Source: Rhipicephalus microplus
Lineage: Eukaryota; Arthropoda; Arachnida; Ixodida; Ixodidae
Direction: 5' to 3'
Assembly (NCBI RefSeq): GCF_043290135.1
Contig: NC_134700.1
Location: forward strand, 79,233,000 to 79,296,999
Length of the DNA stretch: 64,000 nt
Within the stretch, counting starts at the first letter, position 1, and each line of letters begins with the position of its first letter. Below are positions 23,029 to 35,275 of this stretch, piece by piece. The notes under the pieces were generated by a model, which ran no database searches, was not told where the DNA came from, and saw nothing but the letters and a program-made list of their open reading frames with translations. Made by a program: the position numbers and the translations under genes.

Positions 23029-23259
23029 TGTCCCGCCGTGGTGGTCTGGTGACTAAGGTTCTTAGCTGCTGACCCACAGGTCGCAGGGTCGAATCCCGGT
23101 TGCGACTGCTGCATTTTTGATGTAGGCCTAAATGCTGTAGGCCCATCAGCTCAAATTTTTGTGGACGTTAAAGAACCGCAGGTGGTCGAAATTGGCGGAG
23201 CCCTTACGGCGTCTTTCATAATAATACGGTGGTTTTGGGTTGTTAAGCCACCTATATCA
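23029..23259 (+). mobile_element. tRNA-derived tick SINE (Ruka-like)
   Basis: Head CCCGCCGTGGTGGTCTGG, an A-box-like TGGTCTGGTGACTAAGG (about 23042-23058) and a B-box GGTCGAATCC (23087-23096). The body has GACGTTAAAGAACCGCAGG and GGTGGTCGAAATTG. The tail GTTGTTAAGCCACCTATATC is a mutated form of the family 3' end. Full length, moderately diverged. Confidence 0.9.
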
Positions 23260-24880
23260 TTGTTCGTTCTTTGAGGAAACAGGCTATGGGAACCCACTTG
23301 TCATCGACGCATGTGCAACATGCTTGGGCCATTGCTTACCTAATCACGCTATCGGACAGATGCTCTCTAGATAACGTGCTCCCGTCTCAAATATATATTG
23401 ATGAGTGAAGTTTTGCCAACACAATAATAACCTGTTTCTTTATGTTAAAGAGCTCCAAAATATTGTTCCAGGACCCTAATCTGCGTGAAGCGCGGTGTGC
23501 TTCCACATGAAGTGGCACGCGCGTTCTAATGCGCACCGTACTTTTTTTAACGTAAGGCTTCAGGGCTGTTCTTTACTGTGAGAGCGTTTTCCCTCGCTCA
23601 TCATTAACGTAGCGCCCCGTTTGGCAAACACAACTCTTTCCGCACAAAAGGTGCATTTCGTAAAGTGTTTCAGTCGCGCACTTCGTAAACGCCCGGGAAT
23701 GCTTATTTCTGCAGCCTTTCGTCTGTTGAGCATAATTTTGAGTGATGCAAGGACACAACTTAGACAGTTTGTTTGGTGCGGTGAACACCAACGGTAAGCA
23801 ATGCTGACTCGCCACATTTTTAAGGTTGCTTGTAACCTTATTTATGAATATGAAATACTGCCTCTGGGCATTCCTTATTTTTTCGTGCTTCAGCCGGGCA
23901 TTTTTTGACCTTCTGCAGAAGTCATTACGCAACTGCTTACAACCATGCGTTGACGAAAAGTGGGTTCATAATAGCCTGTTTACACTAGGAATAAACAGTT
24001 GCAAGTGATCACTCATCGTGTCTGTGTTTTATTTTGTAGTGTGGTCATGATTTTGGCATGGAATTGACTATTTATTTCAGTGGTAATGGCATAATCCTAT
24101 AAGCACTGTACTAGGGGACAACAAAGACACTGGAACTTTCATGAAGATTTCGAATACACAACCATTAATTTAGAAACACCTTTGTTGCCAGTCCTTTCTG
24201 CTCATCCTTTTCAAAGCACGTCTTTTTTCTCTTTTGTGAAAAATCTGCCGTCTAGAAATATTTTGAACGCTGATTCCCAGACCTCCGACCCCGCCACATT
24301 TCCCACTACAATATTCCCGCATTCCGTTTGTAGTTGGCGCAGCGTTCTTTTATTTATTCTTTATTATTCTTTACTATATTGCGTGCACTTCGCAGGCTGT
24401 ACCCTATCATCTTATCAAATTTACTTTATTTAAAATTCAAAGCACATTATGTAGTAATAAAATGTCACCATCGAGTGACGCTCTGGGTGTCTGGCAACAA
24501 TTGACAGTACTCTCGCACCCGGCTGGCATGTTGAGTACATTAGAAACAGAAGTCAGAGAACAAGGAACCAATGTGGGTTCAAATCGCGTCCAACACGCGA
24601 CATTGGGGAGCCCCGTTCTTTTCAATGCGCGCCTTTCTCCCCCTTGCATGCAACACCGGCACCCCACTCATTCTGTTCTTCCCTCCCGCGGCGGGGAGCA
24701 GCGTGCCTTTCGATTTGCAGGTACGGGGTGGTGGTTATAGTGCTGCGAATCTGACGATAGAGAGAAATATATGTAAAAGAGAAAAAAGGCACTAGGATAG
24801 GGATGTAAGAGTTCGCGTAAGATAGATTGTGCACAAAATATAGGCGATTCACTCATGTAGTGTTGTTTAACGTGCACTGA
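23260..24880. other. Non-coding stretch, nothing recognised
   Basis: AT-rich with no recognised gene. Short frames at 23560-23932 (minus) and 24182-24433 (plus) carry no known motif. Confidence 0.5.
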
Positions 24881-24881
24881 G

Positions 24882-25120
24882 CCCCGCCGCGGTGGTCTAG
24901 TGGCTTAGGTACTCGGCTGCTGAACCTCTGGTCGCGAGATCGAATCCCGGCTTCGCCGGCTGCATTTCTGATGGAGGCGGAAATGTTGTAGGCCCATGTG
25001 CTCAGATTTGGGTGCACGTTAAGGAACCCCAGGTGGTCGAAATCTCCGGAGCCCTCCACTATGGCGTCTCTCCTAATCATACGGTGCTTTCGGAACGTTA
25101 AACCCCACATATTCATTGAC
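24882..25120 (+). mobile_element. tRNA-derived tick SINE (Ruka-like), best-preserved copy
   Basis: Head CCCCGCCGCGGTGGTCTAGT, B-box GATCGAATCC (24938-24947), body GGGTGCACGTTAAGGAACC and CCAGGTGGTCGAAATCTCC, tail GAACGTTAAACCCCACATAT. Imperfect 10-bp flanks CGTGCACTGA (24871-24880) and CGCGCACTAA (25120-25129) agree at 8 of 10 positions and may be the target duplication. The closest of the copies here to the family form as I remember it. Confidence 0.92.
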
Positions 25121-25301
25121 GCGCACTAACCTCATAAAAAACAGTATTCAATATGTTTGTTTCTGTATCGGCTACATTTTTCTATCTCATGTTTCCCGTC
25201 CCCACATGTAGGCTAGCAAACCTGTTGCCGGGGTGTTCAACCTCGTCGCCTTTCCCTAAAATTTCTTCTCTATTGTTCCTTGTTCATTTTGAAGCGCGCA
25301 T

Positions 25302-25302
<1 letters not shown>

Positions 25303-25344
<42 letters not shown>

Positions 25345-25348
25345 CGCA
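25303..25348. repeat. CA dinucleotide microsatellite
   Basis: An uninterrupted CA run from about 25303 to 25337, followed by CA/CG-interrupted repeats to about 25348. Confidence 0.97.
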
Positions 25349-25586
25349 CTACGAGCACACTCAAAGTGAGAGAGGGAGAGGCAGTGGGTCTTGCGGCTAC
25401 TGTATCTAACTTCCTGGTGGTCGTTCTACAGCAGATGTAAGAGAAAAGAATGCATGCGTGTACCAGTGTATCTCAGCCAATCAGGAGGGGAAACCCCGTG
25501 TGTTTTTTGCTGGCAGCGTACAGTGCACTCCACACTGGCACACAATGGTATGCTCTTCTACAACCAGGCGCCCTTCCTTGCACTAT

Positions 25587-25620
25587 ACTAAGCTCACCAC
25601 GATTTCGTGGTGAGCTTAGT
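25587..25620. repeat. Hairpin with 16-bp perfect arms
   Basis: ACTAAGCTCACCACGA (25587-25602) pairs perfectly with 25605-25620 across a 2-base gap. No coding context was recognised. Confidence 0.85.
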
Positions 25621-28600
25621 GACGATGCTCCGCTTTGGCAAGTCAAATGATCCCCAATGTCCCTAATTTTGGTTGCATTACAAACTATTTAAGTGATATT
25701 TTCAGCTTGAGAAGAGAGCTTCCCCATGCGTAAAAGATATTATGTTTTGAAACCTACTTCTTTATGGGTGTGCGTTTCTAAATTTCTTCAACTTCGTTTC
25801 GCACAACATACTTGGCATGTCATTTTGGTTTGTTCTGAGGACAGACGCGCCGGAAAGAGACACAATAAGTAAGGATGATAAACCCGCGAACAATTAGTCT
25901 TTCGACATTTATAGATTAAATGTGCCCACTTTGGCCAGTCAGAGAATCTAGGTAAATGTAACACGCTGTCTTACGCAACCGACTATGACGTCACTAATGC
26001 TAGCACTATCGTCTTCTCAGTTGATATTGAGCACGAAGTCAATAGTCTGCAAACGACATGTCATAGTGAGCGTAGTAAGGTACCCATGAGCAGGGGCACA
26101 TCGCACGCAAGGCACAGATGCACGCGTATGTGGACAAAGCGCATCCTGAACTAAAGAAAAAAAGGTACGCTCCTACGGTCTTTACGAGTCTATAGCCTCG
26201 CCGAACTGGGTGATTCCTCTCCCATTTCGAAGAAACACGCGCTATCGTAATGGCGCGTTTAGATTATTTTTCATTCATGTGCGCGTCTTTTTTTGTGCGC
26301 AGCCTGTCGCCGTCGGTTTGGTGATGAATGCTCTAACCTTATACGTTATTTTCCCCGACACCTTTAATTGCGTTGTTTATATTTTGCCGACAGTCTCCAT
26401 TATCGATTAGTTGAATTCATACTGCCGCGCTGTCAGCAAGTTAGGGTAACAAATGACTCCGAAAAACGGTCGCGTACTTCCTTATTTTTCAGGAGCACTG
26501 GTTTAACTGATCCTTTTGCGGTGGCCGTCTTATTATTGATACCTGTTTAGCACTATGAACATTTTGTTTTCTAAACGTTGTGTGAGGGAATCCCGAAAAA
26601 TACGGCCCAGAAATCAAATGTATGAAGTGTACGAGTGTACCGTCGCCTTACATTTTTTTCATATATTTCGAGAGAAACTTCCATGCCGGAATTTCGTTGC
26701 CCGTGCTTTGAACATCGTAAGGTTGGGCATCTGGAACGCACGACACTGCCAATAAAATAGACCAGAAACCATTGTGCCAACATAATAGGCTATTTCTAGA
26801 CTGATCATCGATCTGTATGTTTTATAGGTTATTTGAAAATCTCCACAACGTGGAATTTCTGTACTGCTATCTTGCTCAATTTGACACAACATCGTCGTTG
26901 CTTTAGAGAAATCCGGAGATGATGCGTGACAAATAATCGATTTCAGATTTTGTGTGTCCAGACGGACGGTCCTCATCTGATGAATATATACGAGCATCTT
27001 GATATTTCTGTGTGCCAGTTATGCATCGGCCACGAGAAACTGCTTTAAAACAATGTAAGAGTTGAATTATTTAGCGTATCTTGCAAGCAGCTTTCCAGAG
27101 GGGAATATAATACAGCACTCCTTCTTTTACTGCATGTACTATCAACAGTTATAGTATGCGCGATGTTGTATTCTCAACAATTGTGAATTTCTGTTATAGT
27201 TGTGCTTAATGCTTGTAATCAAGCTGGTGATTGCATAGGTCGGAACGCCAAGTGCAAGTATGAAATATTTATTTCGAAACTACATTCCCAGACAAAGCGG
27301 GAATTCAGCTCTGTCGAACACTTCGCGTCCCGCAACTTTTTGCTGTTGATAGTGCGGAATGTAGACCTTTTGGTACCACACTGATTGCATATTGTGCGAT
27401 ATTGTCTGACTCCAATTGTAAGATGCATCTAATCACAGATATAATTACCTAAAATATTTAATGCCTACGATATTCTTGTTAGTTTCTTCTGATGACGGGA
27501 ATACTGAGGATTCTCTTGTGTGTTTGTCCTTACGTTCGTACATGCGATCGTGCTTGTGCGATCGTGCACGTACATGTGTATGTGTGTAGTATGCTTGTAC
27601 CCTATTTACGTGATTTTAGGTCAACCTATTTTGTGTTAATTTAAAATCCGAAGCTGGGGGGGAGGGAGGTCGGCCTAGCATCGAAAATGAGTTTCAATTG
27701 GGAGGTCTTTCTGAAAATGATCTCCGCGTATAACCGCAAAGCTGCCTTTAATTGCACAGCTTTTCAGTACTGCTGTGAACCCACCTTCACACGTCGGTGG
27801 TTTCACGATGTGACATTTTTTTTAAAATAAAATGTCCTCGTGCTTCTATCTTTTTTTTTTTTGTGCCGTGCCATTTTCGGTGGTAGACCTACACTCGAGT
27901 CGACTTACAATCGTGTAAATGCGGTATCTGTGTAGAAAAAAAGGCATATTTAAAAAATTACTAAGCATAAATAACGTTACAGCATATGATTTTGGGACAT
28001 CCTCAGTGAAATATTGCTGAAAACGCTTTCTCTTCAGTTTTATTTATTTTATTGAAGAACAGGAAAGCCGCACGCAAATACACACCTCAAATCCGCAATA
28101 TTTGCCGTTTTCAATCATTCATGTAGAAGCAGTGCGCACGGTGGAGGCTTTCTTTCCACCCTTTCAATTCGAGGGCAAAGTAGAATACCAGCTTTAGCTG
28201 CCGTGACAGCGCGTATAGCGTGTGCACGATTCATAATTGAACAACCACGAACATGTCTCCGTGAGGACTGGCGTGATCTGAAATTGCGTGTCGTCCTCGC
28301 AAACTTCTAGAGCAACAACACGCCGAGCGTTGGCAATAATTAATGAAACATACAGGGACATCTATTTTTTGTTGCGGCTTCGACTTTTCTGAACATGCAC
28401 GAGTGCCTATAAAAATGCGGCATTGTCACCGCTGCCTTATTTTTGTGCTCGCAGACAAAGCTACGTCGACGAAAATTTATGGCAAGTTCTTTCACGTCGG
28501 GGAGACAGCTGTAAGTTGAAGAAATATTTATAGCGCCTTTAGTGTGACTTGCTCTTCATTGATGATGCTAATGAGATTTATTTGTCAAGTCTCAATGCAT

Positions 28601-28850
28601 TAGACGGGGAGGAAAGCCGCGAACAGCGTGTTCTGTCGCAAAACGTACGGGCGTTGCTGGGCGCGATAGCTCAGGTTTGCTTTACAAAGCTCTTGAATAT
28701 GGAACCGGAAAGTTTGTTTTGCGTCAACTACTTGCGAAAGCGTGATAATTACACGATATCGCTATCGAATGTGCAGTTATTAGTGCTTTGGGTTACTCAA
28801 GCTGGGCAATAAATGTTTTTTCATTTGTTAGAATGATTTACTACTCCTTC
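25621..28850. other. Non-coding stretch, nothing recognised
   Basis: AT-rich DNA. A short CGATCGTG/ACGTACATG-type alternating segment lies at 27538-27580. No reading frame is recognised. Confidence 0.5.
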
Positions 28851-28851
28851 A

Positions 28852-28903
28852 CAACAACAACAACGACAACAAGAACAACAACTATTACTACTACTATACT
28901 AAA

Positions 28904-28952
<49 letters not shown>
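28852..28952. repeat. Compound AAC/ACT/TTA microsatellite
   Basis: ACA/ACG repeats (28852-28880) pass into ACT repeats and then an uninterrupted TTA run at about 28904-28952. Confidence 0.95.
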
Positions 28953-28954
<2 letters not shown>

Positions 28955-28959
28955 ACAAT

Positions 28960-28996
28960 GATTGATTGATTGATATGTGGGGTTTAACGTCCCAAA
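28960..28996 (-). mobile_element. 3' end fragment of the tick SINE
   Basis: ATTGATTGATTGATATGTGG followed by GGTTTAACGTCCCAAA is the reverse complement of the SINE 3' tail (a GTTAAACCCCACATATCAAT type). Only the last 35-40 bp are present, next to the TTA microsatellite, so the copy is severely truncated. Confidence 0.8.
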
Positions 28997-31900
28997 TAAC
29001 AATAACAATAAATGATTTTTAATTCCCCAAGAATAAGTGAAGATCAGTGCCAAACAATAAGTTCCCTTGGATCCTCCGCAATCTTTGGCATGCATCGTCC
29101 AGTGGCCTGAAAAGGAGATCGACCTACCGAGAGAAAAAAAAAACATTGTTAAAGCCACAACGTCAGAAATTCATAAATCAAATGAGAAAAAGCGATCGCC
29201 ATCGTGTCGCCAGTACGCATTTATTGGGCAGCAAGCGACAACTAAAATAGGCGTAAATAAGTCTCCGCTCTTTTGGACTTTATCATGCAAGGGCCTATTC
29301 ATTATCATTAACGATGGGCATGTAATGGGGCCTGAATATGATTCCGGCAATCAATGTTGGCGTGTATCGTGGCGTGTAATCTGCACTTGGTGATCACGCA
29401 ATAGGCGGGAACTCCATAAGCTCCGTACGTGCATGAAGCAGAAGCATGGGTGAGTGTGAAGTGAGGGAGGAGGATATGCGAAGATGTGATCAGAGACAGC
29501 TGAACGAGGGATGCTCACTTACGCACGTAGGTGTCGCCGTGAGCGAAAAAAAAAAAAACGCTCTGGTGGGCAATTCGCTTAGCCTTGCTCTCGTTGCATA
29601 TATAGTTTTTCGTTGTATGGATTTACACTCCCTATGTAGTCCCCTACGGCATATGCAGGCTGTACGATGCACAATATTTTGAATGAATGTGTTGCGGTTG
29701 TGCTGTTCCCTGTTTATGCAGCGCAGTAAAGGGAGAGCTGCGCGCAGTTGTGTCGAAGCTAATATTGTCCACGCGGCAGATGGCGCTTCGGGAGATGACT
29801 CGCGACGTACGCGTCACGCGATGCACTTCCGCTGTCGAGAGACAGAAGCAGAGCATTACGACTTGTGTGACACATTCTCTGATTTAAAAAAAAATGATCT
29901 GATTTAGAAAGCAAAACTGAAACGACTTTTGTGCATCAATGGCGTAGGCGGGCATCAGGGGGGGGGGGGGGGCGGGTTACGTAGGAAAAGTGCTGGAGGG
30001 GATTTAACGCCCCCCTTTCTCCACGTGAATTTTTCAATGTTGCATTACCTGCATACACGTGAATCCTTCGCGGAAACGAATTTCTAACTATACTGATAAT
30101 ACAAAGCATGTTGTTACCTTCTCAGTAGTGTAGGCTAATCTCATAAATTCCCTTCAGTTTCAATTAGCTATGCTCTTTGATGGCTTGCTCGAAATTTTTT
30201 TAAATATTATTAGTAATGTACATTGATTACATTTCATGCTTACCGCTAACACTCCTCGTTCAAATATTTGGAGCACAACTAGAAGTGTGCTGTAATTTGA
30301 TCGTGACGATGCTAAACTGTAAGAACAAGAAATTCACGCTGCAAGTGTTAGTAAACGTGGCCTTAACTAAATTTAATGAAATGTGACGTCTCTTCGGGGA
30401 GCCTCGACATAAGTCGAGAGAAATGGCCGAGCAAAGTGGGTTAGCATAGATCACAGGGCAGCTGGTACAGCGAGACTGCGTGTCAGGTTTTACCACTACA
30501 GTGCAATAAATTTGACGTATATATAGTATAAGGGCAACAACGATGGCACTAACAATTCATCAACATACACGAAAAAAAAATCCTCGCCCAAGCACTCCGT
30601 ATACAATTGATTATTCTTGGAAACTGGATCTTAAAACCTCGATTTTCATTACGGAGTTAACCACGATGGGTAATAAATTATTTATAATTTACTCATTTAC
30701 TGTTTACGACTGTTCCGAAATTTCAATGGGCTTTTGCGGTCCGCGTGCTCCGCGCCAAATCTTTAGTTGGTAAGACTAAAGTATTGAAATTTGTCCAATT
30801 TCTGCGGACATAAGCCCTCGGAGTTGTTTTTTTATTATGATGCCGGTAAAATTTCTGCTGTTAGATATACAACATTAAGGAAGTTAAGAAGGCTAAAAGT
30901 TGCAATTTTCAAAAACCTTCTCGATATGAACGCTGTCCTGAGTAAACTTTAGTCTTAACGAAGGCGTCACTGTAGTGATACGTACATCGCAATCACTGCG
31001 AGAAATTCGCTTTTAAGGGCACCGTATCGTTCGCCAAAAGGGAAGTGCTGCGCCACGCGTCATCAGGAGTAATCGATCATTTCGGCGTAAAAAGTAACTA
31101 CGCCTATTCATACTGTCTCCAAGTAAATGTAAATCAATGAATCAATAAACGTAACAGGTCTTCATCAGTTTCCCTCTTCGTAGCACAATCGTCGTCTCAT
31201 GTGGGGGTGAACATCACTTTCTCCAGGCGTTGGAAACGCGATACAAGATGACGTAAATTACGTGATAGCCAGTGCAAGGAAGTGTAGAGAAAGAAAACAT
31301 AGAAATAATAGCGGTATGAAGGCTTTGCGAGGCCGTACATGCAGGGTTCATAGCCATCAAAAAGAGATGGAGCGTTTATTTTTGACAGCCAACTGAAGCG
31401 TACGGCATGGATATATGCAAAAAGGGGTGAGTCAGGTAGATCGCTTGCACTCGGTTGGTATTACACGTGTTCAGGTTCTCACAGTTTATTTCTTTATATT
31501 ATCCGAAGCGTAACAATCTCACAGGGGGTCCTGAGTGGCTGTCACTTGAAAGGTGATACCATCATCATCTCAAATTACTACAAAGGCGAAGTATAGAGGC
31601 TCGCAATGCAAGGATCGATGAAGGAAAGTTTAGAGAGCCCAGGCCTACACCTATAAGTGCATCGATTGCGCAGGAATGAATGAGTGGAAGGTGACGCAGA
31701 AACGAAGCCATGAGCTCACGTAAAAAAAGAAGTATTACACAATCTCAATTTTCACGGCTTTCAAAGCTAAGCGTAGGTGTGCTTTTATTTATTTCTTTTG
31801 TCTGACACGAGAAAATCGCGACTGCACAGGCTATGAGGCTTCAACGTTGCTGCACTAATTATAATGTTAAACTTATAATAACTGCGTACGCAGCAAGTGG

Positions 31901-32403
31901 AAGGAGAGAATGTGAAAACGGAGCAATAACATCATGACTGAAAAAGCTTTTTAGTTCTTTGTTGTATCATGGATCTCAAAGAATGAGATTTTTTTTTTAA
32001 GTAAGGAAGATTCTTGCATGTCTGTATAATTGCTGGCTTGCCACTCTGTAATAGGGGTCGCGAGTGCGATTGAAAAAAGTATAAAACAAGACAAAAGAGA
32101 AACAAGTATTGAATGCAGAAGTGTACTTCATGCTAATGCTTAGAACTAGTATGTCGAGCAAGTTTATGCTTTTCTATAAGAAATAGTCAACCATTGACCC
32201 TTTCCGAATAGGCCACCTGTTCACGAGTAATAAGATGTATTTATTATTTTACTAATTAGCATTATTTATAACCCTACGATTCTTTACCTAGAATTAGTTT
32301 TCACCTATTTTGCGTATACCATGCACTTTTACGACATTGCAACCCGCAGAGTAAGCGCCACAGAACAGCGTGTAGTGCATCGACACCTAACTATCTCAAA
32401 ATG
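28997..32403. other. Non-coding stretch, nothing recognised
   Basis: Contains a G15 tract at about 29958-29972. No coding similarity was recognised in the short frames present. Confidence 0.5.
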
Positions 32404-32404
32404 T

Positions 32405-32637
32405 GCCCACCATGGTGGTCTATTGGCTAAGGCACTTGGCTGCTTACCCGCAGGTCGTGGGATCAAATGCCGGCCACGCCGGCCACATTTGTAATAGAGG
32501 CGAAAATGTCTCGCGCCCGTGTGCTTAGATTTAGGTGTGCGTTAAAGAGCACGAGGTGGTAGAAATTACCGGAGCTCTCCCCTACGGTGTCTCTCTTCAT
32601 CACCTGTCGGCTGTGGGATGTTACACCCCAACAATTA
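32405..32637 (+). mobile_element. tRNA-derived tick SINE, diverged copy
   Basis: Head CCCACCATGGTGGTCTATTG, a degenerate B-box GGGATCAAATGCCGG, body GGTGTGCGTTAAAGAGC and GAGGTGGTAGAAATTACCGG, tail GATGTTACACCCCAACAATT. Similar blocks TAACTATCTC (32388-32397) and TAATTATCTC (32639-32648) flank it, but the left one is about 7 bases away from the head. Confidence 0.87.
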
Positions 32638-33944
32638 GTAATTATCTCGGCTTATAAAGTTATGTTGTTTTGTTCGAAGTCTTAAAGACTTCTCGTTGTG
32701 TCGTCATCCCTGCAACAGGTGCGTATGCACTCTGCATCACGATAGTTGTGGCGCGGTTGTTTCTAGCGCTTTCTCCAAAGAAGATCTTGGGAAACGCGAC
32801 ACGCTGTTTACTAAGAGCTCTACTCAGTCACTGCACATTAGGATAAACAGATAAGGGTTTTTAGTACCCCATGCAGGTACAGAGTTGCAAATAACGCAGC
32901 TTTTTTTTTTGTTCGTACTAAAACGAATTACTTAGAGGTGTGCGAACTTCGCACACGAGAGCATAACGAAAAATTCGAATACGTTCATCTTGCCTTCAGT
33001 TCAAAGGGAATCGGGAGTGAAAATGTTCGGTACAGATTCGGGGCATGACAAAAGTCGCGAGCTCTTTCCAGTTGCACTCCCTACAAACAACTGCGTCCAC
33101 AGCTATAAAAGAATTTATTTTGCACCTCAACTTCAAAGCCTTTCTTCCCCAATTGTCCCTGCTGAGTAAACACACGTAAGTGGTGCGTGAAACACTGTCG
33201 GGGAAACGTGTTAATTGTTAAAAAACACACAGAGCATTCACTTTGCGCTGTGGACGTGAAACACGATAAGTGCGTGGAGAGTTTAAGTGCTGCATACAAA
33301 CCACCATTCATTGATGTCGTGGAGGCGCTGGTAAAGCGGACGGGTAACGTGTCGCCCCTTCCGTCAACATGCACAAAGAGTTGATTTCAAGTGCACGTGC
33401 GCCCCACTGAAAGGATGGAGGGTGTCCAAAGAAAAGCGCGAAATGCAAACTTCCGCATCGGCCAAACTGGATCGCCAGACTATACCTTCAAACCTCAGCA
33501 TGTTTTCTCACACAAGCCGCAATTCAATTTTTTTCTGTGAGTACACATGGACCTGTTTGAGGTAAGCGCCCTGCATTCAAATCTTTGAAGGGTAGAGCGA
33601 ATGAATAACTTCTGCGCGTCGTACCTCATTAACACGAAGAAAGAACCAGGCAGTTCAATGTAAACGCGAGTTACGAACTCCAAATTCTTTGGACAGAGCC
33701 TATACGCTCCGTATACAAATCGTATGCACCGCGGACATTCTGACGAAAAAAAATGAACATTTAGGGAAACGTGAACCGGCTGAGCTGCACAAGCGGCCCG
33801 AAGCTAGCCTCCACAATAGCAAAGTCTCAAAGGAAACGGAGTAAGCCGGAATTACTAGCTTTACGTAAGAAACTCCAAAATGACTCTTGAATCACTGACG
33901 CTGCTTCTAAGGTGAGACTCTTTAGAGGATCAGTAACGTAGCGT
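32638..33944. other. Non-coding stretch, nothing recognised
   Basis: No gene, SINE or tandem repeat of note. The overlapping short frames near 33081-33384 on both strands carry no known motif. Confidence 0.5.
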
Positions 33945-33950
33945 TATGGG

Positions 33951-34041
33951 CGTGTTGGTACGTCATGCTGTAGTTTTACAGCATGACGTACCAACGTCAT
34001 GCTGTAACGTCATGCTGCGTTTGTTGGTACGTCATGCTGTT
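33951..34041. repeat. Cluster of GTTGGTACGTCATGCTGT repeats in both orientations
   Basis: The 19-base unit occurs forward at 33954-33972, inverted at 33977-33995 (forming a hairpin with a 4-base loop), as shortened forward copies CGTCATGCTGTA (33995-34006) and CGTCATGCTG (34008-34017), and again nearly full at 34023-34040. The sequence after it (GCGCATAAATATTGCC, then GACGGGACAGGCGC) resembles a repeat I associate with tick DNA. Confidence 0.8.
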
Positions 34042-35159
34042 GCGCATAAATATTGCCAAAAAAACACACATATAGATAAAGACGGGACAGGCGCATATGA
34101 AATGGATGGTTTGTTCATCTGTCTGTCAGTTTTTTTTCTTGCTAGAAATGTGAAGTATTTAGAGGATTAACGCGCTGGAGTATTGCTGTGGAACAAGGAG
34201 GAAGAAGACTTGGCTTTATGCAAGTGCTAGGGGAGGAGACCCGTCGTGTAAGAGATGGTTTGTGCAAGCTATTTGAAATTCCCGTCTCCATTCTTCACAA
34301 TAATGTCCCGCCGTTCATTATACTCACTTTAAGATAGCGCCTCTCTTCTTTCACCACACCATCGCTGCGGTAAACAGCCATTTACGAAATTGCCGCTCAA
34401 AGCACTGGTGCAGCCACCGGCTATATAAAGTGTGCCACTGTGTCGTGAGAGATTCGCATGGTACCATAATGTACAAATAAAAAATAAAAAAAAACTAATA
34501 TGAAAACACTTGTAAAACTGCAATATATAGGAAGAAGAGTGTCAGATATCCATGTAGAAATTAAAGGAAAAGCGCTAATTTATTTGGCCTCAAAGATACT
34601 ACAGCAATGCTCTGGCCTTGTTTCGGCAATCACATGACCCGCGAGCACACACTAGCATTTTATAGAGACGTATCGCTCAATCGGAGAAGTGGAAAGGCAG
34701 ATACTCCGAAGGCCCATCTCGTATTTGAGCGAGGACGTTGGCAAGAGAGCCCACTTAAGCGGGAACGATGCCATTAGAACCCTTCGTAGGGTCCAGATGA
34801 GGCAGCTAGGGGTTTAGCGCGCTGCTCAACCAAAAATGAACGGGATTCATGGATAAACTGCGTGCACCGCTTTCATATATACAAGTGGTGCAAGCAACAA
34901 CAACAAAAGAGATTGTCATTCACGCTATAGCACGAATAACAATCTTTTTTCTTTTTTCTTTGATGAATGCTTGCCTCATTTGTGCGTTGTGCCCAAGGTG
35001 GCATGCGCTACATATGCTGTAGTCGATAAAGAAGCAGCGACTATCGAAGTTGGGATAAAGCACCATATACTGCATGCAACTCTCGGTTGGTACTCACGCA
35101 ACACACCTTAAAAACTATCCGGAGAAACCTGTCGACTTATAAATGGGCTGATACTACAA
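34042..35159. other. Non-coding stretch, nothing recognised
   Basis: AT-rich, with an A-rich run near 34478-34496. No recognised gene or transposon. Confidence 0.5.
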
Positions 35160-35275
35160 GGTTTCTACGTCCCGAAACCACACTATTATTTTGAGGGATG
35201 CCGGAGGGGAGGACAGATTGCTAAATACACGGGCCTCAACTATTTGTCTCCATCGAATATGCAGCCGGAAATAGA
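35160..35275 (-). mobile_element. Degenerate tick SINE with internal deletion
   Basis: Reading the minus strand, the SINE 3' body GTTTCGGGACGTAGAAAC and the start of its middle part are present. A gap of roughly 60 bases follows, and the head-proximal part is recognisable as GAGGCCCGTGTATTTAG with TGCATATTCGATGGAGA. The head itself is lost. Identified by order of motifs relative to the other copies. Confidence 0.62.

Noticed and set aside
23029..23110. tRNA gene
   Set aside because: A-box and B-box are present but no acceptor stem or anticodon arm can be formed; it is the head of a SINE.
33951..34041. CRISPR-like array
   Set aside because: Units alternate in orientation, vary in length and lack regular spacers; the context is eukaryotic.
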